Origin: Pseudomonas mandelii
GTDB lineage: Bacteria > Pseudomonadota > Gammaproteobacteria > Pseudomonadales > Pseudomonadaceae
Length of the DNA stretch: 64,000 nt
Assembly (NCBI RefSeq): GCF_900106065.1
Contig: NZ_LT629796.1
Span: 4,123,501 to 4,187,500, forward strand
Reading direction: 5' to 3'
Shown: positions 32,309 through 41,369 of the stretch, piece by piece
Layout of the letters: every line of letters begins with the position of its first letter
Position numbering within the stretch: the first letter of the stretch is position 1
Notes under the pieces: model-generated
Database searches by the model: none
What the model was told of the DNA's origin: nothing
Seen by the model: the letters and a program-made list of their open reading frames with translations, nothing else
Program-made: the position numbers and the translations under genes

Positions 32309-33481
32309 ATGAACTTCACTATCCCCGATGAATTGCTCGCCCTGCAGGAAAAGACCCGCCTGTTTATCGCCGAGCAGGTGATCCCGCTGGAAAATGACCC
32401 ACGGCAGACCGCCCATGGCCCGAGCGAAGCCTTGCGCCAGGAGTTGATCGAGCGCGCCCGTGCGGCCGGACTGTTGACGCCCCATGCCAGCCGCGAGATG
32501 GGTGGCCAGGCGCTTAGCCATGCTGCCAAAGCCATCGTCTTCGAAGAAGCCGGTTACTCGCCGTTGGGACCGGTGGCGCTGAATATCCACGCGCCTGACG
32601 AGGGCAACATTCACCTGATGGATGTGGTCGCCACCGAGGCGCAAAAGGATCGCTGGCTGCGTCCGCTGGTACAGGGCCGCATACGCTCCTGCTTCGCCAT
32701 GACAGAACCGGCGCCGGGCTCGGGTTCCGACCCTTCGATGCTGCGGACCACGGCCACCCGCGATGGCGACGACTACCTGATCAACGGCCGCAAATGGTTG
32801 ATCACTGGGGCCGATGGTGCTGGTTTCGTGATCATCATGGCGCGTATGGAAGACGGCAGCGCGACGATGTTTCTGTCGGACATGAACCGCGACGGCATCA
32901 TCCACGAGCGGCAGATGAACTCGTTGGACAGCTGCTTCACTGGTGGTCACAGCCAGTTGCGCTTCGACAACCTGCGCGTGCCGGCCAGTGATGTATTGGG
33001 TGAGATCGGCGCGGGCTTTCGCTATGCCCAGGTGCGCTTGGCGCCCGCCCGGCTAACCCATTGCATGCGCTGGCTTGGCGCCGCCCGACGCGCCCATGAC
33101 ATCGCCTGCGACTACGCCCGTACCCGTGATTCCTTTGGCAAGCCGCTGGGCGAGCATCAGGGCGTTGGCTTCATGCTGGCGGACAACATGATGGACCTGC
33201 ACGTCGTGCGCCTGGCGGTCTGGCATTGCGCCTGGGTGCTTGATCAAGGGCAGCGCGCCAATGTCGATTCGAGCATGGCCAAAGTGATCAGCTCCGAAGC
33301 GTTGTGGCGGGTGGTTGATCGTTGCGTGCAGGTGCTTGGTGGCCGAGGGGTAACCGATGAGACCGTGGTCGAACGGATCTTCCGCGACATTCGACCGTTT
33401 CGCATCTATGACGGCCCGAGCGAAGTGCACCGCATGAGCCTGGCGAAAAAACTTCTCGACCGCCGCGTAGGAGCGCACTGA
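32309..33481 (+). CDS. lvaC: acyl-CoA dehydrogenase-family enzyme (LvaC)
   Basis: This 390-residue flavoprotein of the acyl-CoA dehydrogenase family has ACFAMTEPAPGSGSDPSML-type FAD/substrate contacts (read as SCFAMTEPAPGSGSD), DYLINGRKWLITGAD, VLGGRGVTDE and the terminal RIYDGPSEVHRMSLAKKLL. It groups with ACAD10/11-like proteins. LvaC converts 4-phosphovaleryl-CoA to 3-hydroxyvaleryl-CoA, by loss of phosphate and rehydration, rather than performing a plain dehydrogenation. The stop overlaps the lvaD start (TGATG). AAGGACAGCC precedes the ATG. Confidence 0.92.
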   Translation: MNFTIPDELLALQEKTRLFIAEQVIPLENDPRQTAHGPSEALRQELIERARAAGLLTPHASREMGGQALSHAAKAIVFEEAGYSPLGPVALNIHAPDEGNIHLMDVVATEAQKDRWLRPLVQGRIRSCFAMTEPAPGSGSDPSMLRTTATRDGDDYLINGRKWLITGADGAGFVIIMARMEDGSATMFLSDMNRDGIIHERQMNSLDSCFTGGHSQLRFDNLRVPASDVLGEIGAGFRYAQVRLAPARLTHCMRWLGAARRAHDIACDYARTRDSFGKPLGEHQGVGFMLADNMMDLHVVRLAVWHCAWVLDQGQRANVDSSMAKVISSEALWRVVDRCVQVLGGRGVTDETVVERIFRDIRPFRIYDGPSEVHRMSLAKKLLDRRVGAH

Positions 33482-34248
33482 TGCAGCCTTCTATTGCCCA
33501 TCTTTTCAGCCTCGACGGCCGGCGCGCCCTGGTTACTGGCGCATCCAGCGGGCTCGGTCGGCATTTTGCCCTGACCTTGGCGGCGGCCGGCGCTGAAGTG
33601 GCCGTGGCGGCGCGGCGCAGCGAGCCGTTGCGCAGCCTGGTGGAGGAGATCGAAGCGGCTGGCGGCCATGCCAAGGCATTCACCCTCGACGTGACCCACC
33701 GCGACGACGTCTGTCGCTGCCTTGATGAAATCGGCCCGCTGGACATTCTGGTCAACAACGCCGGCGTCAGCGACAGCCAAAACCTGCTGGCCTACGACGA
33801 TGAGGGCTGGGATCGGATTCTCGATACCAACCTCAAAGGTGCCTGGATAGTCGCCCAGGAAACGGCGCGGCAAATGGTGCAAGGCGGGCGGGGCGGCAGC
33901 CTGATCAATGTCACGTCCATTCTCGCCAGCCGCGTGGCCGGTGCGGTAAGCCCGTACGTTGCAGCAAAGGCCGGACTGGCTCAGTTGACCCGCGCCATGG
34001 CGCTGGAACTGGCGCGCCACGGCATCCGGGTCAATTCCCTGGCTCCCGGCTACGTAATGACCGAGCTGAATGAAGAATTCCTTTGCAGTGAAGCCGGAGA
34101 AAAGCTGCGTGCGCGAATTCCGAGCCGTCGTTTCAATCTGCCGGCTGACTTGGATGGAGCCTTGTTGCTACTGGCTTCGGATGCCGGCAAGGCGATGAGC
34201 GGGGCAGAAATCGTGGTTGATGGAGGACATCTCTGCAGCAGCTTGTAA
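33481..34248 (+). CDS. lvaD: short-chain dehydrogenase (LvaD, levulinyl-CoA reductase)
   Basis: This 255-residue classical SDR has the cofactor motif VTGASSGLGRHFAL, then NNAGVS, the active-site Ser in NVTSIL and YxxxK in SPYVAAKAGL. The C-terminus GAEIVVDGGHLCSSL is typical. In the levulinate pathway LvaD reduces the 4-keto group of levulinyl-CoA to 4-hydroxyvaleryl-CoA. It is translationally coupled to lvaC. The gap of 144 bp to lvaE contains short tandem GCCGTATGCC repeats but no gene. Confidence 0.92.
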   Translation: MQPSIAHLFSLDGRRALVTGASSGLGRHFALTLAAAGAEVAVAARRSEPLRSLVEEIEAAGGHAKAFTLDVTHRDDVCRCLDEIGPLDILVNNAGVSDSQNLLAYDDEGWDRILDTNLKGAWIVAQETARQMVQGGRGGSLINVTSILASRVAGAVSPYVAAKAGLAQLTRAMALELARHGIRVNSLAPGYVMTELNEEFLCSEAGEKLRARIPSRRFNLPADLDGALLLLASDAGKAMSGAEIVVDGGHLCSSL

Positions 34249-34392
34249 GCCGTATGCCGTATGCCGCATGCGTGTCGCTTCGCCAGAAGAACAACAGACC
34301 GATAACGGTCAGGAGGATTGTATGTATTCACATCACAGTGCCGTACCCGCCCATCGTTTCGACAGCGCCCGAGTGGCAACGGGGGAGTGGTC

Positions 34393-36051
34393 ATGATGCC
34401 TTCGATGTTCGACGCCGAGTTGGCGCCCAACGACGCCAACTATGTGCCGCTGTCGCCGGTCTCGTTCCTCAAGCGCGCCGCGCACATTTATCCAGAGCGG
34501 GACGCGGTGATTCACGGCGCGCGTCGCTACACCTACCGGCAGTTGCATCAACGCAGCTGTAGCCTGGCCAGCGCACTGGAGCGGGTAGGGGTTCGCCCCG
34601 GTGACCGCGTTGCGGTACTCGCACCGAACGTGCCGGAACTGCTGGAGGCGCACTACGGTGTGCCTGGCGCAGGCGCGGTACTGGTCAGTATCAATACGCG
34701 CCTGGAAGCGCAGAGTATCGCCTTCATCCTTCGCCATTCCGCTACCAAGCTGCTGATCTGTGACCGCGAATTCGGGGCCACTGCGCGCGAGGCGCTGGCA
34801 CTGCTGGAAACGCGACCGCTGGTGGTCGATATCGACGATACACAGTCCAGTGGCGGTGAACTGATCGGCGAACTGGACTACGAGGCGTTCCTCGCCCAGG
34901 GAGATTGCAAGCGGCCGCTTTCGCTGCCGGAAAACGAATGGCAGTCAATTGCCCTCAACTACACCTCAGGCACCACCGGTGATCCCAAGGGGGTGCTGCT
35001 GCATCACCGTGGGGCTTACCTCAACGCCTGCGCCGGTGCGCTGATCTTCCAGCTCGGGCCGCGCAGCGTGTACCTGTGGACGCTGCCGATGTTCCATTGC
35101 AACGGCTGGAGCCATACCTGGGCGGTCACGCTCTCTGGCGGCACCCATGTCTGCCTGCGCAAGGTGCAGACCGCGCCGATCTATGCGGCCATCGCCGAGC
35201 ATGGTGTCACCCATATGAGTGTGGCGCCGGTGGTGATGTCGATGCTGATCCATGCCGAGGAGCAGTTCGAGCGGCGCACCGGTCAGCCTGTAGCGGTGAT
35301 CACAGGGGGCGCGGCGCCGCCCAGCGTGGTGATAGCCGCCATGGAAGCGCGAGGCTTCAGCATCACCCACGCCTACGGTATGACCGAAAGCTACGGGCCG
35401 AGCACCCTCTGCTTGTGGCAGCCGGGCCTTGACGAAATGCCACTGGAGGCCCGCGCCCAGTTCATGAGCCGCCAAGGTGTAGCCCACCCGATGCTTGAAG
35501 ACGCCACGGTACTTGATGTCGATAGCGGCCAGCCGGTACCCGCCGATGGAGTCACCCTCGGCGAGCTGGCGGTACGCGGCAATACGGTGATGAAGGGCTA
35601 CCTGAACAACCCCGCAGCGACTCGCGCAGCGTTCGCCGATGGCTGGCTGCACACCGGTGACCTGGCAGTGCAGCACCCGGATGGCTACATAGAAATCAAG
35701 GACCGCTCCAAGGACATCATCATCTCCGGCGGCGAGAACATCAGCTCACTGGAGATCGAGGAAGTGCTCTATCAACACCCCAGTGTGATCGAGGCCGCCG
35801 TGGTAGCACGCCCCGATTCCCATTGGGGGGAAACACCCCACGCATTCGTCACTTTGCGCGCGGATGCCGTGGCGACCGTCTGTGGCGACGACCTGATTCT
35901 TTGGTGTCGCGAGCGCCTGGCGCATTTCAAGGCGCCGCGGCATGTGTCCCTGGTGGAACTGCCGAAAACCGCGACCGGCAAGATCCAGAAGTTCGTGCTG
36001 CGTGAATGGGCCAAGGCGCCACAGGAGGTACCCAGCACAATCGAACACTAA
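34393..36051 (+). CDS. lvaE: acyl-CoA synthetase (LvaE, levulinyl-CoA synthetase)
   Basis: This 552-residue AMP-forming ligase has P-loop YTSGTTGDPKGVLLHH, A5 YGMTESYGPS, A7 LHTGDLAV, and A8-A10 DRSKDIIISGGENISSLEIEE with the catalytic Lys in TATGKIQK. It activates levulinate to levulinyl-CoA. I chose ATG 34393 (MMPSMFDAELAPNDANYVPL), which has GGGGGAG seven bases upstream, over the frame start 25 codons earlier. It has the same layout as in P. putida. Confidence 0.92.
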   Translation: MMPSMFDAELAPNDANYVPLSPVSFLKRAAHIYPERDAVIHGARRYTYRQLHQRSCSLASALERVGVRPGDRVAVLAPNVPELLEAHYGVPGAGAVLVSINTRLEAQSIAFILRHSATKLLICDREFGATAREALALLETRPLVVDIDDTQSSGGELIGELDYEAFLAQGDCKRPLSLPENEWQSIALNYTSGTTGDPKGVLLHHRGAYLNACAGALIFQLGPRSVYLWTLPMFHCNGWSHTWAVTLSGGTHVCLRKVQTAPIYAAIAEHGVTHMSVAPVVMSMLIHAEEQFERRTGQPVAVITGGAAPPSVVIAAMEARGFSITHAYGMTESYGPSTLCLWQPGLDEMPLEARAQFMSRQGVAHPMLEDATVLDVDSGQPVPADGVTLGELAVRGNTVMKGYLNNPAATRAAFADGWLHTGDLAVQHPDGYIEIKDRSKDIIISGGENISSLEIEEVLYQHPSVIEAAVVARPDSHWGETPHAFVTLRADAVATVCGDDLILWCRERLAHFKAPRHVSLVELPKTATGKIQKFVLREWAKAPQEVPSTIEH

Positions 36052-36110
36052 ATCAAGCCGCCGCACACCTTATTCCAATAACAACAAGTGCTTTCGTCAG
36101 AGGTGATCCC

Positions 36111-36440
36111 ATGCCCAGTTCCAGTCCCTTGTATGCACGCATTCGTGGCAACACCCAATTCGTAGATCTGGTGGCTCGACGTAACCGGCTCACGCTGAGC
36201 CTTCTCGTGGTGATCGTGGCGGTGTTCTACGCCTATATGGGGCTGGTGTCGTTCTGGCCCGAGTTGATCGCCCGCCGCCTGGCCGAGAGCTCGAACCTGA
36301 CGTTCGGGGTAGCCGCTGGGGTAGCGTTGTTCGTGTTCTTCTGCGCGTTGTCTGGCTTCTATGTGTATCGCGCCAATGGTGAATTCGACCGGATGACCCG
36401 CGAGCTGATCGCCCAGGTCGAGCAGGAGGAGGCACGATGA
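36111..36440 (+). CDS. DUF485 inner-membrane protein, partner of the symporter
   Basis: This 109-residue protein has two hydrophobic helices (LTLSLLVVIVAVFYAYMGLVSFW and VAAGVALFVFFCALSGFYVY) and a charged tail, the DUF485 pattern seen before acetate-type symporters (YjcH of the acs-yjcH-actP operon). It overlaps the symporter start (ATGA). In P. putida the lva operon ends with such a pair named lvaF/lvaG, but I do not recall which letter belongs to which, so no symbol is given. Confidence 0.85.
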   Translation: MPSSSPLYARIRGNTQFVDLVARRNRLTLSLLVVIVAVFYAYMGLVSFWPELIARRLAESSNLTFGVAAGVALFVFFCALSGFYVYRANGEFDRMTRELIAQVEQEEAR

Positions 36441-38101
36441 AAGCATTTACTTTGCTCGCCCTGGGCGCAGCGTTCTGCTCCACCTCGTTACTGGCCGCGC
36501 CGACTATGGACGCGACGGTGCGGCAGCCGCTCAACCTGCATGCGATCGGCATGTTCATGGTGTTCGTTGTCTTCACCCTGGGCATCACCTGGTGGGCCGC
36601 GCGGCGCACACGTTCGACCGCCGATTTCTACAGCGCCGGTGGCGGCATCACGGGCTTTCAGAACGGTCTCGCGCTGGCCGGCGACTACATGTCGGCGTCG
36701 ACGCTTTTGGGTATCACCGCGCTGATCTACACCTCGGGCATGGATGGCTATATCTACCTGATCGCGTTTTTCGCCGGCTGGCCGGTGCTGCTGTTGCTGA
36801 TGACCGAACGACTGCGCAACCTCGGTCGTTTCACCTTCGCAGACATCACCTCGTACCGCCTCGATCAAGGCAAGGTGCGGACTATGGCAGCGATCGGTTC
36901 GTTGACCGTTGTGTGCTTCTACCTGGTGGCGCAGATGGTGGGGGCCGGGCAGTTGATCAAGCTGTTGTTCGGCCTCGATTACCATATCGCGCTGCTGATT
37001 GTCGGTGCACTGATGATGCTTTACGTGACCTTCGGCGGCATGGTTGCAACCACCTGGGTGCAGATCATCAAGGCCTTTCTGCTGATGGTCGGCGGTACCC
37101 TAGTGATGTTGCTGGCAATGAACGAGTTCAACTTCAGCTACGACACCCTGGTCAATCGGGCAATGAGCATTCACGGTCTGGGTGACCGCCTGTTGGCGCC
37201 CGGCAGCCTGCTCGCTGACCCACTGACTGCGCTTTCGCTGAGTTTGGGCCTGGTCTTCGGCACCGCCGGGCTGCCGCACATTCTGATGCGTTTCTTCACC
37301 GTCAGCGACGCCAAGGAAGCACGCAAGTCGGTGCTCTATGCCACCGGTTTCATCGCCTATTTCTTCAACGTGATCTTTCTGCTCGGCCTGGCCTCGATCG
37401 TCATCGTCAGCCAGGAACCGCAGTACTTCGAGGGCGGTCAGACTGGCGGCAAGCTGCTTGGCGGCGGCAATATGGTTGCCATGCACCTGGCCCAGGCCGT
37501 CGGTGGCAACATGCTGCTCGGTTTCCTCTCGGCGGTAACGTTCGCCACCATCCTCGCCGTGGTTTCCGGGCTTGCCCTGGCCGGTGCCTCGGCAATTGCT
37601 CACGACCTGTATGCGCGGGTTATAAAGAAGGGCACGGCCAGTGAGGCGCAAGAGCTGCGGGTGACCAAATATGCAACGCTGGGTCTGGGGTTCGTAGCGG
37701 TCGGCCTGGGTATCGTTTTCGAGAATACCAACGTGGCGTTCATGGTTGCGCTGGCCTTCGGCATCGCTGCTTCGGCGAACTTTCCGGTGCTGTTTCTCTC
37801 GATGTTCTGGCGCGGGCTGACGACGCGTGGCGCGCTGGCGGGAGGTTACCTGGGGCTGGTCAGTGCGATGGCGTTCGTGGTGCTGTCGAAGTTGGTCTGG
37901 GTCGACGTGTTTCACTTCAGCGAGCCGCTGTTCCCTTACACCCAGCCGGCGCTGTTCTCCATGCCGATAGCCTTCCTCGCCGCCTACGTGTTCTCGAAGC
38001 TCGACCACAGTGCGCGTGCTAAAACCGAGCGCGAGGCATTCGAGGACCAGTATGTGCGCGGGCAAACCGGAGTGGGGGCAAGCGGCGCATCGGCACATTG
38101 A
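36437..38101 (+). CDS. solute:sodium symporter of the ActP type (levulinate uptake)
   Basis: This 554-residue protein has an N-terminal signal-like helix (LLALGAAFCSTSLLAAP) and about 13 membrane helices. SSS-family marks are SAGGGITGFQNGLALAGDYMSASTLLG, FTFADITSYRLDQGKVR, and FGTAGLPHILMRFFTVSDAKEARKSV. It is of the cation/acetate symporter (ActP) type and in the lva operon is expected to import levulinate or related short acids. The tail after residue 520 is hydrophilic. It ends the operon; a GC-rich hairpin follows. Confidence 0.9.
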   Translation: MKAFTLLALGAAFCSTSLLAAPTMDATVRQPLNLHAIGMFMVFVVFTLGITWWAARRTRSTADFYSAGGGITGFQNGLALAGDYMSASTLLGITALIYTSGMDGYIYLIAFFAGWPVLLLLMTERLRNLGRFTFADITSYRLDQGKVRTMAAIGSLTVVCFYLVAQMVGAGQLIKLLFGLDYHIALLIVGALMMLYVTFGGMVATTWVQIIKAFLLMVGGTLVMLLAMNEFNFSYDTLVNRAMSIHGLGDRLLAPGSLLADPLTALSLSLGLVFGTAGLPHILMRFFTVSDAKEARKSVLYATGFIAYFFNVIFLLGLASIVIVSQEPQYFEGGQTGGKLLGGGNMVAMHLAQAVGGNMLLGFLSAVTFATILAVVSGLALAGASAIAHDLYARVIKKGTASEAQELRVTKYATLGLGFVAVGLGIVFENTNVAFMVALAFGIAASANFPVLFLSMFWRGLTTRGALAGGYLGLVSAMAFVVLSKLVWVDVFHFSEPLFPYTQPALFSMPIAFLAAYVFSKLDHSARAKTEREAFEDQYVRGQTGVGASGASAH

Positions 38102-38112
38102 CAGGTAAACAC

Positions 38113-38154
38113 GCACGGGGGCGCCGCAGCGCATGATCTCTGCGCGCCCCTGTG
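38113..38154 (+). terminator. possible terminator hairpin after the lva operon
   Basis: CACGGGGGCGC pairs with GCGCCCCTGTG across a loop of about 19 bases that holds a further short GCAG...CTGC stem. No T run follows, so it may be a weak or factor-assisted terminator. Immediately beyond 38174 an IS66 fragment begins. Confidence 0.45.
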
Positions 38155-38174
38155 GGTGATGATCGCGGTCGGAG

Positions 38175-38746
38175 GTGAGCCAACAGGCCTGCGGTCGGGA
38201 TGCCTTTGTCGATCACTTGCGTCGGCACCGGTGCCTGGATAAGCGTTTCACACTCGCGGCAGGCCCATTTTCCACGTACGTGTTGCTCGACCGTGAACAC
38301 GCCCGGCGTGTAATCCAGCTTCTCGCTGACGTCTTCGCCGACGCGCTGAAGCTGGCAGCCGCACACGCACTGGGTGTTCTCTGGTTCGTGACGGATCACG
38401 GTTCGTGGAAACTGCGGCGGCAATGGCGCACGCTTGGGCTGCTGACCCGGTCCAGGCGGTGCGGCAGGCGGATTGACCGCCTTCAGCTCGGCTTCGATGG
38501 CCGCGATATCAGTATGCAGGAGGTCGTCGAGCAGGCTGCCCTGGTCAGGGCTCAGCTGTTCGCTGCGCTTGGCGAACTTGTGCCGTTTGAACAGTGCGAT
38601 TTCGTGGGTGAGCTGTTCGTTGACCGTTTCGATTCGCTGGATCTTCTTGCCCATCGTATCGACCTGCGACAGCAACTGCGCAGCGAATGCACGCAGTTGA
38701 TCGGGGGTCATTTGATCGAGATTGGACGAAGAAGTGTCGGGTAGCC
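38175..38746 (-). pseudogene. IS66-family transposase (TnpC) N-terminal fragment
   Basis: The minus strand encodes MTPDQLRAFAAQLLSQVDTM, a coiled KIQRIETVNEQLTHEIALFKRHKFAKRSEQL segment, TQCVCGCQLQRVGEDVSEKLDYTP and the zinc motif KWACRECETLIQ, ending at VIDKGIPTAGLLAH. This is the first third of an IS66 TnpC. The frame after AGLLAH runs into sequence behind the lva operon and no longer resembles the family. At the other side the coding start is cut by the 3' end of the group II intron. The remaining IS66 genes are missing. Confidence 0.85.
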
Positions 38747-38776
38747 ACAGATCATTACTGATCCGCAGCCCCCTCA

Positions 38777-38810
38777 GAACCGTACGTGCGAGTTTCCCCG
38801 CATACGGCTC
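38777..38810 (-). ncRNA. group II intron catalytic domain V
   Basis: The 34 nt, read on the minus strand, begin GAGCCGTATGCG and end CGCACGTACGGTTC. They form the conserved domain V hairpin with the AGC triad near the 5' end, a bulged stem and a GAAA-type loop region. A further hairpin follows that fits domain VI (GGATCAGTAATGATCT). This identifies the element as a group II intron independently of its protein. Confidence 0.85.
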
Positions 38811-38918
38811 AAGCTTACGAAAGCCAGTGCATCACTGGCCGGTTACGCGGAAGGTGGTTTTTTGCAAACCGTTATACTGAAGTGGCTTGTTGAGTCCCAG
38901 TTCATGGCACTGCAAGTA

Positions 38919-39650
38919 TCAGTCGAGATGAAGCAGTGCGCGGTTTTCTAACTTATCAGAGCCGCCATCCACCCGCCTGACAACATGGTGATCATGCCAG
39001 CCGGTATCCTTGCTGATGGCATGCCCGCATAAGGCACATATACCCTGTTGCCGCCTGAAAAGGCTATGTATCTGCCGTCGATAACGAAGCTTGTGCAGCA
39101 TCCGCTGAACCCTTAATGCCTCCCATTTGAACTCCTGTTCTGCATCGTACGGTTGATACGCAAGCGGTAAACGCTTGTGACGAACGATTGCTGTGTCCGC
39201 CAGCATGTATAGTTGGCGAAACCTTACCATCCCGTCGGGCCCCTTTAATGGGTGCACAAATGCCCGATGAATTTCGGAGCAGTAATATCGTCGCTTAATC
39301 CAGCCAACAGACTTCCTCGGATGCCGTCGCTTTGCCCACCTAAAAATACGCCAGAATATTAGATTATCCAGCTTACTAAAGGTGGCTTTCGCCACAACCG
39401 GGGAATGGTTTTGTGCCCATCCTCGCAGTACAGGGTTAAGCCGTCCCATCAGTGCGTTTTGGGTAAGCGCTCCGCTATTTTTTATGATATCTCGCACTTT
39501 TCGGTAGAACGCTGATACATTTTTCTTCGAAGGCTTGATCATCAGCTTTGCTTTTCTTTTCGACGACTTCGGAACGTACTTCTTAAAATTCCACCCAAGA
39601 AAATCAAATCCTTGATGGATATGTACGATGTGCGTTTTATCCTGGGCAGT
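38919..39650 (-). pseudogene. group II intron maturase/HNH C-terminal half
   Basis: It encodes THIVHIHQGFDFLGWNFKKY, then the maturase (domain X) part GALTQNALMGRLNPVLRGWAQNH and FSKLDNLIFWRIFRWAKRRHP, and an HNH endonuclease-like end with CALCGHAISKDTGWHDHHVVRR and DKLENRALLHLD. The HNH ends early relative to relatives, losing the last His motif. The frame is continuous with serine-recombinase sequence upstream of about 39650, which makes an artificial fusion. It is separated from the N-terminal half by 0.8 kb, and the YADD active site is absent. Confidence 0.85.
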
Positions 39651-40122
39651 CGACAGCACATTGATGCTGCCGCGTTTGGCCCCATGAAGCTTGCCGCGAC
39701 GATTGCGTTCCATAATTTTGGCCCGTTCGTACTCCGCGATCATGCCCTGCATCTGCAGCAGCAACGACTCCTCCGGCGTGACGCCAATGGCATGATTGAG
39801 GAACACAACCTGCACGCCACACGCCAATAGCTCTTCCATCAGCAATGCCTGATGAGCATATTTGCGCGACAGTCGATCTGGGGACAGGACATAGAGACGA
39901 TCCACCAGGCCGAGGGCCGCCCGGTCTCTGAGCCGCTCCAACTGTGGACGAATCAGCGTCGCGCCGCTGACGCCGACAAAGCGCATGTCCTCAGCAACAT
40001 GGGCACCATCGGCCACAGATCCGCTCTGTCAACGCGGCAATCTGGCTTTCAATCGTGCCGCGTTTAGCCTGTTGGTCAGAGGATACGCGGGCATAGAATG
40101 CCACCATCCCAGCCTGGCTCAT
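39650..40122 (-). pseudogene. large serine recombinase N-terminal domain, frameshifted and fused out of context
   Basis: From ATG 40122 the frame reads MSQAGMVAFYARVSSDQQAK with the catalytic Ser (RVSS) and GTIESQIAALTERI. A frameshift near 40020 leads to AEDMRFVGVSGATLIRPQLERLRD, RLYVLSPDRLSRKYAHQALL and MIAEYERAKIMERNRRGK, the resolvase-domain E helix, ending at GSINVLS. In intact relatives this continues SGAPYGYRY. The region after that is replaced by the intron maturase. It is therefore dead. Confidence 0.8.
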
Positions 40123-40301
40123 TGCTCACCTCGCTTGGCAGTACGATGCTTTTTCACCGAGGGCTGGGATTGTGACAATTCTGAGGAAGCCCGCGTTTCT
40201 GTCGGCTTAAGCTGCTCGTAGACCCTCTCGAGCTGTTCACGAGAGAATCGATTTGGCTCAAAAGTCAGACGAATACGCCAGATACGCGGTTTTCGGCTCA
40301 T
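40119..40301 (-). CDS. small basic protein upstream of the serine recombinase
   Basis: This 60-residue frame MSRKPRIWRIRLTFEPNRFS...LERVYEQLKPTE ends with a 4-bp ATGA overlap onto the recombinase start, the mark of a translationally coupled pair. It is basic with a Ser/Lys-rich tail and no known motif. Small genes in this position accompany some recombinase elements of Pseudomonas and related genera. It may still be expressed although its partner is broken. Confidence 0.5.
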   Translation of the reverse strand: MSRKPRIWRIRLTFEPNRFSREQLERVYEQLKPTETRASSELSQSQPSVKKHRTAKRGEQ

Positions 40302-40439
40302 GACTGAAGTCTCCCATCAGTGGGGGCGAGGCCCTCAATGACGAGAACAATCTCGACATCGGGGCATCCCGCATGCCTCGGGGCAAAACTCTCCCTGGCA
40401 ATGCGCAGTCCCCATTTTATCCGAGAGTTTGCTCTGTTG

Positions 40440-41154
40440 TTGCCGGTGCTATGATGCCTCCCTGCGGGGTTCCGGCGTGGCTGGAGAACAGCTGATTCTG
40501 GTAGACATAACCGGCCTGGAGCCATTTCTGCAAAATCGCCTTATCCATGGGAATGTTGGCGATCAACCAGTCATGGCTGATATTGTCGAAACAGCTTTGA
40601 ATGTCGCCCTCTAACACCCACTCCGCGTTTGCTTTTCGTGACAGCACACCAAAGCACTGTGCGGCGGCATCCGCAGTTGAACGTTCCGGCTTGAATCCAT
40701 AAGAGTTCGGATCGGCGGTGGTTTCCGCTATCGGTTCCAGAGCCAGCAAATGGAGCGCCTGCATGGCCCGGCATTTCATCGCGGGAATTCCGAGAGGTCT
40801 CGTCTTGCCGTTTTTCTTAGGAATAAGCACTCTCCGAAGCGGAAGCGGCGAGTAGCCTCGCCGCCTCAATGACGCTATCGCACAGATCTTGGCCCCCGGT
40901 GTATTCCAAGTGACCTTGTCCACCCCGGGGGTATTTTTGCCTTTGTTTTCAGACACCCGTTTCACGGCCAATGCTTTGCCGCTAAACGAGTGAGTCAGCA
41001 GCCATTGCAGGGCTTTCGCCTTGTTATGCCCGCCATCTTGTACCGCCTTCACAATACGCGCTTGCAGCCCTCTTACTCGACGTTGAGCACCGGCCCAATT
41101 GATGCCGTCCCACGACGTGCCGGAAGGTGCACACGCCAATATTGCTGCGTTCAT
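40440..41154 (-). pseudogene. group II intron reverse transcriptase N-terminal half
   Basis: It encodes MNAAILACAPSGTSWDGINW, KALQWLLTHSFSGKALAVKRV, GVDKVTWNTPGAK, RRVLIPKKNGKTRPLGIPAM, YGFKPERSTADAAAQCF and GDIQSCFDNISHDWLIANIP (RT blocks 0-4), ending at GTPQGGIIAP in block 4. After that the frame leaves the family (ATTEQTLG) and stops. Relatives continue with about 75 residues including YADD, which are missing here. The ATG follows AAGGAGAGCAA. It cannot make active reverse transcriptase. Confidence 0.88.
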
Positions 41155-41266
41155 TTGCTCTCCTTCCGTTGAACCCCTCCACGAACGACTCGCCTCCAGG
41201 GGCGTGTGAAGGGTGAGTCATGGTTCTTGTTGGCCCTCTGTGGCAATCAATGGAAAAAACTTGGTA

Positions 41267-41354
41267 TTGGACTTGCCAATGAGCCAGAACAAGTCCAAGA
41301 TAGCGTCCATTCCTGAGATAGGAAGCAAGGAAAACCTTTTCTAATCAAAAGGTT
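41267..41354. repeat. two inverted repeats on the island side of the att-like site
   Basis: Perfect arms TTGGACTTG (41267-41275) and CAAGTCCAA (41290-41298) are followed by AACCTTTT (41333-41340) and AAAAGGTT (41347-41354). They lie 16-100 bp inside the putative attachment site. They could be binding sites for integrase or excisionase, or structured remains of the intron leader. Confidence 0.6.
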
Positions 41355-41369
41355 AGAGGCTAGATTCTA

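Larger units (their letters stand above)
38735..41221 (-). mobile_element. group II intron remnant invaded by a serine-recombinase locus
   Basis: On the minus strand the order is: leader region (about 41155-41221), N-terminal half of the intron reverse transcriptase, a foreign 0.8-kb piece (small gene plus serine recombinase), C-terminal maturase/HNH part of the reverse transcriptase, RNA domain V (38777-38810), and a domain VI-like hairpin around 38736-38770 ending at the IS66 fragment. I could not find a convincing 5' intron end (GTGYG) before the tRNA-like sequence at 41370, so the 5' part is probably lost. Limits are approximate. Confidence 0.75.
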
